61,170 nucleotides of DNA from Chloroflexota bacterium (GTDB taxonomy: Bacteria > Chloroflexota > Anaerolineae > JAAYEA01), in contig JAIOAV010000012.1 in assembly GCA_019873665.1 (NCBI GenBank), positions 1-61,170 on the forward strand, read 5' to 3'. The translations under genes and the position numbers were made by a program. Below the pieces are notes generated by a model. It did no database searches. It was not told the origin of the DNA and saw only the letters and a program-made list of their open reading frames with translations. The first letter of the stretch is position 1. Each line of letters starts with the position of its first letter. This document shows, piece by piece, positions 25,829 through 32,627 of the stretch.

Positions 25829-26662
25829 CTATTCTGAAGTGATGGCAACAACGTCGCGCACCCACTCGTGGCGCGGCAGCGCAGGCGATGCCAGCAAGAG
25901 CTGGTCATCCAGCTGTAGCAGCACCGCGCTCGCAGCTGCCAACGCTTCCCAGGTGATGGTCTCGCCCCCGGCAGTGGTGATGCGCAGCCGGGTGGCGGCA
26001 GGTTGCGCCAGCCAGCCGCGCAGCGGCGCGCTTGGATAGGCGTGCGTGTAGATGGCGCGATAGAGCTGGTTGTCCAGCGGGCTCTTGAAAAGCGCTGGCA
26101 AGCCGGTCTCGGTGAGCATCGCCGTCTCGCGCAACATCATCCGTCCCAGCGAAGTCGGCGCGCCGTCAACAGTCAGCGGCGTCTCATCGCCCACGACGAT
26201 GACCCACCGCACCCCCTTGAGCCAGGTGGATTCGTGATGATTTTCATCGCGAAAGCGCACCCCCTCCAGATAGGGCAGGAGCACCGACTCGTCCGTAACG
26301 TAGGGGCGGTCGAGGATCACCAGCCCGCCATCCAGCGACTGTAGCGCCACCTGGGCGAACTCCTCGACGCCGCTGCGGCGCAACAGCTCGGTGAGTGTCA
26401 GCTTGGTGCCGGTTGCATCGTTGCGATACGGGAAAAGCTCATTCACCAGATAGTAGGTGTTGCGCGGCACGTCGCCCAGCACCCAGAGCTGCGACTGGAA
26501 CGGGGCGTCGGCCCACTCGATGGCACCATGCAGGTCGTGGCAGTCGGCACATGTGGCGCGCGCTGCTACCTCCTTGGCTGGCAGCACATGCCAGCCTGTA
26601 AGGCCGACGCCGATCAGCACGCCCACCAACAGCGCCAGCGGGATCCACCAGCGATTGGTCAT
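25829..26662 (-). CDS. Membrane-anchored protein with a CxxCH motif and Mo-domain-like repeats
   Basis: 277 residues; GGAGGGAG precedes the ATG. One N-terminal hydrophobic segment (IPLALLVGVLIGVGLTGW) leads out of the membrane. CADCH at residues 38-42 is a haem c attachment motif. Downstream, LTLTELLRRSGVEEFAQVAL, DESVLLPYLEGVRFRDE and WLKGVRWVIVVGDE follow the pattern of the short Mo-cofactor-like domain, and a second weaker copy may fill the C-terminus. It sits between the HdrD-like gene (28-base gap) and the phosphodiesterase gene (14-base gap). It may pass electrons to an external cofactor or act as a binding subunit; no named family is recognised. Confidence 0.68.
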   Translation of the reverse strand: MTNRWWIPLALLVGVLIGVGLTGWHVLPAKEVAARATCADCHDLHGAIEWADAPFQSQLWVLGDVPRNTYYLVNELFPYRNDATGTKLTLTELLRRSGVEEFAQVALQSLDGGLVILDRPYVTDESVLLPYLEGVRFRDENHHESTWLKGVRWVIVVGDETPLTVDGAPTSLGRMMLRETAMLTETGLPALFKSPLDNQLYRAIYTHAYPSAPLRGWLAQPAATRLRITTAGGETITWEALAAASAVLLQLDDQLLLASPALPRHEWVRDVVAITSE

Positions 26663-26690
26663 GTTCTCCCTCCAGGCATGTGCTCTGCCC

Positions 26691-28586
26691 TCATGCCAGA
26701 CTGTCCGCTACCAGTTCGATAATATCGCGCACAGAGGCGGCAGCCAGCGCCTCCTCCAGCATGGTGGCGCAATAGGGGCAGGCGGTGGCACACATCTCCG
26801 CGCTGGACGCCCGCACATCGGCGGCGCGCAGGCGGCTGACTCGCTCTTCTGGCGGCCGCTCCAGCCAGAGTTGCCCGCCGCCCCCGCCGCAGCAGCGCGC
26901 ATCCCGCCGTGCTGACTCCATCTCCACGAGGCGCGAGCCGGGCAGCGCTGCCAGCAGCCGCCGCGGCGCGTCGTAGATGCCGTTCGCCCGGCCCAGATAA
27001 CAGGGATCATGGTAGGTAACCGTTTGCACGTCGCCTCTGCTGCGCAGTGCGATCCGCCCCGCGTCCAGCAGCGCGGCGACGGCGACGGTGGCGTGTTCCA
27101 CAACGAAATCGGCACCCAGCGCCCCGTATTCGTGGCGCAGCGTGTTGTAGCAATGCGGGCAGAGCGTGACAAGGCGGCGAAAGCGCCGCTCCCGCAGTCG
27201 GGCGATGTTCTCTGCGGCCAGAAGCTGCCAGACGCGCTCGTTGCCCATGCGGCGCGCTGGGTCGCCGCAGCAAAGCTCCTCTTCTCCCAGCGTGGCATAG
27301 CTCACCTGCGCTGCGTCCAGGATGCGGCAGAGGGCACGCGCGGCGGCGTGACGGCGCGCATCAAAGGCGGCATGGCAGCCCAGCCAGAGCAGGACATCGG
27401 TCTCGCCGCCGGGCGGGAGAAGCGGCGCAGCCAACGGCAGGCGCTGCGCCACGTTGGCTCCCCACGGGTTGCCGCGCTGCTCCAGATGGCGCGACACCGA
27501 CTGCAGCGACGCGGGGAACTCGCCTGCCGCCAGCACGCGCTCGCGCCGCATCTCCAGCAAGACACGCAGCGGCTCGGCATACACCGGGCAGGCCTCCTCG
27601 CAGGCGAAGCAGGTTGTGCACGCCCAGAGTGCGTCTTCGCCCAGCCGTTGCGCCAGGACACCATGTTCTGGCCGCTGAAACGTCTCCCACACCGCCCGCG
27701 GGTCCAACAGCTGCCCCGCCTGCTGCGCGGGGCAAACCGCAGTGCAACGGCCGCAGTGCATGCAGGCATCAGCATCCAGCAACGATTTCCACGTCAGCTC
27801 GGTGGGCTGTGCCGCGCCGAGAGGCACATCCTCGCGCGTCAGGTCCAGCGACGGCATCACGCCCAACGGCCGTCGGTTGCGAGCAAAGACGGCCAGCGGC
27901 GCGGCGACGACATGGCGCATCTTGGTCAGCGGCAACCAGACAGCGAGGCCGATGCCAAACACGTGCAAGAGTTGCCAGTGCCAGGCGTAGAGCGACCGCA
28001 CCAGATCATCGGGCCACTTGGCTGTGGCGGTAGCGATCAAGTTGCTGGCGAAAGCGAGGCGCTCCCATGGCGGGTCTGCCAGTCGTACAAACAGCCCTTC
28101 GCTGATCCACGTCCAGAACGTCAGGACGACCAACACGGCCCAGAGAACGGTATCCTCAACGCGGCGCGGCGTCTCGCGCAGGCGATAACGCCGCCAGGCG
28201 GCCAGCACCAGCCCGCTGGCTGCCAGCACCAACGCCACGTCCATTACCAGATGAAGCGTGCCGCTCTCCTTGAGCGCATCGCCGTTAGGCGTAACATAGT
28301 GCGTGAGCAGGTTGCCCACAAGCAGTATCAGGAAAGCGCCCACCAGGAGCGCGTGCATCAGCCCACCTCGACGCCGGCGCAGCGTGCGCGCGTGCAACAC
28401 CGCCACGCGCACCACCTCCCAGAGACGCTCACCCGGGCGGTCGCTGCGCGCCAGGGTGCGGCCCCGCTGCCATCCCCAGACCATGCGCGCCACGATCACT
28501 ACGCCGCCGAGGAGCGCTGCGCCCAGCAGCGCATAGAGCGCCGGATAGGTTGTAACCGAATGCACCACTTCCCGCCACCAAGTCAT
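26691..28586 (-). CDS. HdrD/DsrK-like membrane iron-sulfur oxidoreductase
   Basis: 631 residues. The N-terminal 245 residues contain five to six hydrophobic segments with a layout like nitrate reductase gamma or DsrM cytochrome b domains, including possible haem-ligand histidines (GTLHLVMD, WHWQLLHVFG). Two 4Fe-4S motifs follow, CMHCGRCTAVCP and CTTCFACEEACP. Two CCG-type cysteine domains come next (LGCH...CCGDPARRMG, and HDPCYLGRANGIYD...CCGGGGGQLW). This is the fused membrane plus HdrD/GlpC-type arrangement that moves electrons from quinol to a thiol, disulfide or other acceptor. Its place inside an ECF transporter operon is unusual. The start has no strong ribosome binding site. Confidence 0.82.
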   Translation of the reverse strand: MTWWREVVHSVTTYPALYALLGAALLGGVVIVARMVWGWQRGRTLARSDRPGERLWEVVRVAVLHARTLRRRRGGLMHALLVGAFLILLVGNLLTHYVTPNGDALKESGTLHLVMDVALVLAASGLVLAAWRRYRLRETPRRVEDTVLWAVLVVLTFWTWISEGLFVRLADPPWERLAFASNLIATATAKWPDDLVRSLYAWHWQLLHVFGIGLAVWLPLTKMRHVVAAPLAVFARNRRPLGVMPSLDLTREDVPLGAAQPTELTWKSLLDADACMHCGRCTAVCPAQQAGQLLDPRAVWETFQRPEHGVLAQRLGEDALWACTTCFACEEACPVYAEPLRVLLEMRRERVLAAGEFPASLQSVSRHLEQRGNPWGANVAQRLPLAAPLLPPGGETDVLLWLGCHAAFDARRHAAARALCRILDAAQVSYATLGEEELCCGDPARRMGNERVWQLLAAENIARLRERRFRRLVTLCPHCYNTLRHEYGALGADFVVEHATVAVAALLDAGRIALRSRGDVQTVTYHDPCYLGRANGIYDAPRRLLAALPGSRLVEMESARRDARCCGGGGGQLWLERPPEERVSRLRAADVRASSAEMCATACPYCATMLEEALAAASVRDIIELVADSLA

Positions 28587-28648
28587 CCCATTTCACCGCG
28601 GTCTTGTGATAGGGACAGGTCCAAGGCTACGCCTGACTCGAATTCCGA

Positions 28649-29464
28649 TCATCTGCCCACCCGCCACCAGAGCGCCATGCCTGCCGCGACGGCAACTCCC
28701 AGCGCCAGCAGCGCCAGGCGATCGGCCCGGGTCGCCTGCACCTGGCGCACAAAGGTGCGCGTCGGATATCGGCCAAAGGCGCGCCCCTCCATCGAGATGG
28801 CCAGCGCGTCCACTTTGCCCAGCGCCGAGACGAGCAGCGGCAACAGGAGCTGACGCAACAGCTTCCAGAGACGCGTCGGCGACCGCACATCGTAGCGCAC
28901 GCCGCGCGCCAACTGCGCCTCATACACCGTGCTCCCCTCCAGCTCAAAGAGGGGCGCCAGCCGCAGCGCCGTGACGAGCGCAAAGCCGTAACGATACGGC
29001 AGCCCAGCTCGCATCAGCGCGTAGGCGAGCTGGCTGGGATCGGTGGTGGCCACTGTGAGCATGCTCAGCAGGATGATCGCCAAAAAGCGCCCGCCGACGA
29101 TCACCCCGGCCCGCACGCCATCCACCGTCACGGGCCACGCGCCGCCGCCCCACGGCCACAGACAGAAGAGCGGCATACCGCGCCGCACAAAGAGCGCCTG
29201 CAGCAGAAAGAAGGCGATCCCCGAGCCGAGCAACAGCCGGGAGCCGCGCATGCCCCGTCCCACCCGCAGCCCGACGCGCCAATAGAGCGCGATCGCCAGC
29301 GCCAGCACCGCCAGCACCACCGCCATCAGCAGATTTTGCTCGCGGCGCGGCGAGACAAAGAGGAGCAAGCTCAACCAGAGCAGCCAGCCCAGCTTGACCA
29401 GCGGGTGCAGCCGGTGCAGGAACGAGTCTCCCGGATGGTACGTCAGGCGCGGGGGCGCAGACAT
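28649..29464 (-). CDS. ECF transporter transmembrane (T) protein
   Basis: 271 residues with about six hydrophobic segments. The EcfT coupling region shows the two Arg-containing motifs AQLARGVRYD and ISMEGRAFG in the long cytoplasmic helices. DSFLHRLHPLVKLGWLL is the usual N-terminal start of the family. It scaffolds the ATPase and substrate-specific S component. Its start overlaps the last base of the ATPase stop codon, which implies coupled translation. Confidence 0.88.
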   Translation of the reverse strand: MSAPPRLTYHPGDSFLHRLHPLVKLGWLLWLSLLLFVSPRREQNLLMAVVLAVLALAIALYWRVGLRVGRGMRGSRLLLGSGIAFFLLQALFVRRGMPLFCLWPWGGGAWPVTVDGVRAGVIVGGRFLAIILLSMLTVATTDPSQLAYALMRAGLPYRYGFALVTALRLAPLFELEGSTVYEAQLARGVRYDVRSPTRLWKLLRQLLLPLLVSALGKVDALAISMEGRAFGRYPTRTFVRQVQATRADRLALLALGVAVAAGMALWWRVGR

Positions 29465-30945
29465 CAGGTCGCCTCCGGCACGTCGCCATAGAGCGGCAGA
29501 TACGGTTGGCGGCCCAGCACATCCAGCCGCGCAAAGGCCACCCGCGGCGGCGCATCCAGCAGCAGCCGCCCCGCCTCCAGAAAGAGCACGCGGTCCGCAT
29601 AATACTCAGTCGTCAGCGGATCATGCGAAACAGCGATCACCGCGCCTCCCTGGCGCGTGAATGCTGCGAGCTGGTCCATGAGAAAGGCGGCGTTTGCCGG
29701 GTCCTGCCCGATCAACACCTCATCCAACAGCAGCAGGCGCGGCGCATACGACAGGACAGACGACAGGTTCAGCCGCCGCTTTTCGCCATAGCTGAGGCGA
29801 TAGGGGTGCGTGTCGCGATAGGGCGTCAGGCCATAGTCGTCCAGCAGCGCCATCGCCCGCGCCGCGCCCGCCGCGTCCTCAAAGTTGCGCGGGGCAAAGG
29901 TCGCCTCGTCCCAGACCGTCTCGCAGAAAAGCTGGTGATCTGGGTTCTGGAACACCATGCCTGCGTCGCGCGCCAGGCGCGAGACTGGTGTGCGGCGTGT
30001 GTCCTGGCCGCACACTATCACATCGCCCGCCGTGGGCTTGAGCAGGCCGAGGAGGACGCGCAGCAGCGTGCTCTTGCCCGCGCCATTGTCGCCCATCACC
30101 ACGACGAACTCTCCGGCGCGGACTTCCAGCGTTATGTCGCGCAGCACCTCACGTCCCTCGCGAACCACCGACACGCCCCGCAACGACGCCAGCGCCGCGC
30201 GGACGGCGCGAGGTTCCGACTGCCGGGCTGCCGCAGGGCGTGGCAGCGTGGGCAACGCAACGGGGGAGACGCCGCTATCCGCGACAATGCGCCCCGCCTG
30301 CATGGCGATCAGGCGCGGCGCAAAGGGTTGCAGGTAGGCGGTCTTGTGCTCGATGACGATGACTGTCGCGCCCGTCTCGCGGCGGAGCCGGTCCATCACG
30401 TCGAGCACGGCGCGGGTGGCAGTGGGGTCGAGATTGGAGGTGGGTTCGTCGAGGATCAACACCTGCGGCCGCATCACCAGCATCGCCGCGATGGCCACCT
30501 TCTGCTTTTCGCCGCCGGATAGCGTCGCCAGCGTGCGATCCGCCAGGTGCGACGCGCCCACCACCTCCAGCGCCCATGCCGCACGCGCGGTGATCTCGGC
30601 AGGCGGCAGGCCGCAGTTTTCCGGCCCGAATGCCAGCTCGTCGGCGACGGTGAGGGTGCAGAACTGGTTCTCCGGGTTTTGCTGCACAAGCCCGATAATG
30701 TCGGCGACCTCATAGATTGGACGGTGGCGCACGTCAATGCTACCCACATGGACCTCGCCCACCGCCTCGCCAGCGTACTGGCGAAACAGATAGCCGCTTA
30801 GCGCCAGCGCCAGTGTGGACTTGCCGCAACCGCTGGGGCCAGTGAGCACGACAAACTCGCCCGGCGCAATCCGCAAGTGCACGTCCTGCAACGCCGGGCG
30901 CGGCGCGCCGGCAAAGCGAAAGGTCAGGCCCCGCACGTCTATCAT
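29464..30945 (-). CDS. ECF transporter ATPase with two fused nucleotide-binding domains
   Basis: 493 residues, two complete ABC domains in tandem, so it replaces the usual EcfA/EcfA' pair. Domain 1: Walker A GPSGCGKST, signature LSGGEKQ, Walker B LILDEPTSNLD. Domain 2: Walker A GDNGAGKST, signature LSYGEKRRLNL, Walker B LLLLDEVLIGQDP. The second domain departs from consensus in the signature and in the D-loop. It powers the ECF importer together with the flanking T and S proteins (6-base gap to the S gene). Confidence 0.9.
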   Translation of the reverse strand: MIDVRGLTFRFAGAPRPALQDVHLRIAPGEFVVLTGPSGCGKSTLALALSGYLFRQYAGEAVGEVHVGSIDVRHRPIYEVADIIGLVQQNPENQFCTLTVADELAFGPENCGLPPAEITARAAWALEVVGASHLADRTLATLSGGEKQKVAIAAMLVMRPQVLILDEPTSNLDPTATRAVLDVMDRLRRETGATVIVIEHKTAYLQPFAPRLIAMQAGRIVADSGVSPVALPTLPRPAAARQSEPRAVRAALASLRGVSVVREGREVLRDITLEVRAGEFVVVMGDNGAGKSTLLRVLLGLLKPTAGDVIVCGQDTRRTPVSRLARDAGMVFQNPDHQLFCETVWDEATFAPRNFEDAAGAARAMALLDDYGLTPYRDTHPYRLSYGEKRRLNLSSVLSYAPRLLLLDEVLIGQDPANAAFLMDQLAAFTRQGGAVIAVSHDPLTTEYYADRVLFLEAGRLLLDAPPRVAFARLDVLGRQPYLPLYGDVPEAT

Positions 30946-30951
30946 CCGTAG

Positions 30952-32322
30952 CTATCGCACCTCAATGGCGACGACATCGGTGGCGAGCACGCGGCCATCG
31001 TCATGCGCCACAGCAAAGGTCATGCCGGCGGCGGTATTCACGCCCCAGAGCCGCCAGCCGACGTCGCGCTGCGCCTCGTCCAGCGAGAGTGTGGCGCTCT
31101 GCCCGGTCGCGGTCATCAGGACCAGCTCAGTCGCGCTCGCCTGCGGCTGCCACTTTTTCAGCACTGGCGCCAGCGACATCCCCTGGTACTTGTTCGTGCC
31201 CTGCCCCAGATCAAGCTGGCCGTTCTCCATCTCCATCTGCCAGTCAGCAGGGTTATAAGGGAAGGGACGATCCACCGCGCCGCGCACCACCACCAGCGCC
31301 TGCGCCACCAGGCGGATCTCCTGTACATTGCGCACCCATGCCTTCGGGTTCTCCGCGCCGGCGATCTCGTAGCGCATCTCGTCGCCCGCGCCGCGATGCG
31401 CCAGGATCAGCGTATCGCTCCGCTCGATCTCGTCCCGCGTGATGAAAAAGCTATAGCCGTCGGTGGCACTGACCAGCGCCGCGCCCACCGTGTCATCCGG
31501 CTGCGCCACAGCAATGATCTCCCGCAGCGGCACGCCGGTGAACTGCCGCGCCATATTGTTGACCTGGAGCCGGTACGTCTGCGGGCTGAAGCGCACGTCG
31601 GTCGCCGTGTATTCGTACGGCGCGGCGACATTGCCCACGATGCGCACCGCGGGCGGCCCCTTCAGCGCCGTCGAGAGGTAAAAGCCGGCGCCCACCGCCA
31701 GCAGCGCCATCGCTCCTAGAAAGAGCGGATACATGCGACGGCCCAGCGGCGCGACCGGCTGATCCTTCACCACGCCCGCGCGACGCAGCGCCCGCAACAG
31801 CGTATATCCCAATCCGCCCGCCAGCACCACCCCCGACACGAACGCGATGCCGGCAATGAGCCAGATAAAGCGCAAAACATCCTCCGGCGCGGCGGCAAAG
31901 AGCTGGAAAACGAATACATTGGAGGCAGTGGCCAGCCCGCCCGCCAGAGTCAGAGGCAACAGGCGATCCTTGTAGCGGAAGGGAAGCACCGCCGCATCCA
32001 CCAGCAAGCCAGCGACGAGGTCAATCAGCAACACCAACACACCATGCGTATTGCCACTGAGAAACTCGACCGCGCCCTTGAGCAGGCCGGTGATTGTCCC
32101 TGCCCCTGCCTTGCCGGTGAGGCCCACGGCCAGCACCAGCCAGAGGACGTGTAACCCCGCTGCCCACTGCAGCGACCCGGAAATGCCGAGCGCCGCCTGA
32201 AGCGCGTCGCCGATGGCATTTATGGCCGTGCCGCTGACGCCGCCCAACGCTGCCAGCGCCGCCATCAACAACAGATCGCGTGTGGTGAAATAGTACCGAC
32301 GCCCTGAGATTTGATCGTTCAT
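30952..32322 (-). CDS. ECF S component fused to Mo-cofactor-domain-like repeats
   Basis: 456 residues from ATG 32322, with AGGGAG 7 bases upstream; the frame is open to 32505 only because it runs through the riboswitch. The N-terminal 210 residues hold six or more membrane segments with an S-component layout. FTTRDLLLMAALAALGG and VEFLSGNTHGVLVLLIDLVAG recall the YkoE type. The outer C-terminal 245 residues contain two domains resembling the lipoprotein at 23677: GVPLREIIAVA, VSATDGYSFFI, AWVRNVQEIRLV in the first, and TGQSATLSLDEA in the second. I know of no S component with such a fusion. As first gene after a Moco-type riboswitch it probably binds molybdopterin, Moco or the tungsten form. 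Confidence 0.78.
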   Translation of the reverse strand: MNDQISGRRYYFTTRDLLLMAALAALGGVSGTAINAIGDALQAALGISGSLQWAAGLHVLWLVLAVGLTGKAGAGTITGLLKGAVEFLSGNTHGVLVLLIDLVAGLLVDAAVLPFRYKDRLLPLTLAGGLATASNVFVFQLFAAAPEDVLRFIWLIAGIAFVSGVVLAGGLGYTLLRALRRAGVVKDQPVAPLGRRMYPLFLGAMALLAVGAGFYLSTALKGPPAVRIVGNVAAPYEYTATDVRFSPQTYRLQVNNMARQFTGVPLREIIAVAQPDDTVGAALVSATDGYSFFITRDEIERSDTLILAHRGAGDEMRYEIAGAENPKAWVRNVQEIRLVAQALVVVRGAVDRPFPYNPADWQMEMENGQLDLGQGTNKYQGMSLAPVLKKWQPQASATELVLMTATGQSATLSLDEAQRDVGWRLWGVNTAAGMTFAVAHDDGRVLATDVVAIEVR

Positions 32323-32353
32323 GGATGTACTCCCTGCCTGACGTGAGACATAG

Positions 32354-32389
32354 AAAAAGGCCCGTGCGCAGGAAAGGAGAGCACAGGCC
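32354..32389 (-). terminator. Riboswitch expression platform of the ECF operon
   Basis: On the minus strand GGCCTGTGC (32381-32389) pairs with GCACGGGCC (32359-32367, one G-U) and is followed by five T (32354-32358). The competing antiterminator pairs TGTGCTCTCCTTTCC (32371-32385) with GGAAAGGAGCGCACA (32395-32409), 14 of 15 positions. The latter includes the aptamer's 3' P1 strand, so ligand binding should release the terminator and shut the operon off. Confidence 0.88.
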
Positions 32390-32397
32390 CAGCATGT

Positions 32398-32500
32398 GCG
32401 CTCCTTTCCAAAGGCGGGAGGCGCAGCCGTTTCCCGCTGCACCCTATCGGTTGCGCGCCATCGGCGCCCCTGCGCCCTTAGGCCACGCAACTCGGAGCTT
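32398..32500 (-). promoter_or_regulatory. Moco/Tuco riboswitch aptamer, compact form without the extra arm
   Basis: Read on the minus strand: P1 GCTCC (32494-32498) with GGAGC (32400-32404). P2 GTTGCG (32486-32491) with CGCAAC (32450-32455) encloses TGGCCTAA and ATGG around a GGCGC/GCGCC hairpin. The last hairpin pairs GGTGCAGC (32436-32443) with GCTGCGCC (32420-32427) and is followed by TCCCGCCTTTGGAAAGGAG. These blocks match the leader at 23417-23558 and, as I recall, the Moco RNA family. Only six bases separate P2 from the last hairpin, so the P3 arm is missing. Such P3-less variants have been linked to tungsten cofactor. Confidence 0.85.
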
Positions 32501-32519
32501 TTCATGTTTGCTTGGTGTG

Positions 32520-32548
32520 ATTATATGCGAAACGGGGCGGGATGGCAA
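32520..32548 (-). promoter_or_regulatory. Promoter of the ECF operon
   Basis: On the minus strand TTGCCA (32543-32548), a 17-base spacer and perfect TATAAT (32520-32525). Transcription from about 32513 starts just before the riboswitch. Confidence 0.82.
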
Positions 32549-32559
32549 AGAGATGTCCC

Positions 32560-32588
32560 TTGCGTGCGGCACGCATCTGCGGTAGACT
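32560..32588 (+). promoter_or_regulatory. Promoter of the sulfatase gene
   Basis: TTGCGT (32560-32565), a 17-base spacer and TAGACT (32583-32588), divergent from the ECF operon promoter and 40 bases before the sulfatase ATG. Confidence 0.55.
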
Positions 32589-32627
32589 GACGTGCAGATC
32601 GAGCGCCATCTGAAGGGAGGACATCTC

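Noticed and set aside
32323..32505. 61-residue N-terminal extension of the ECF S component
   Set aside because: This stretch is the riboswitch and its terminator. A good ribosome binding site and the first membrane segment fit the start at 32322.
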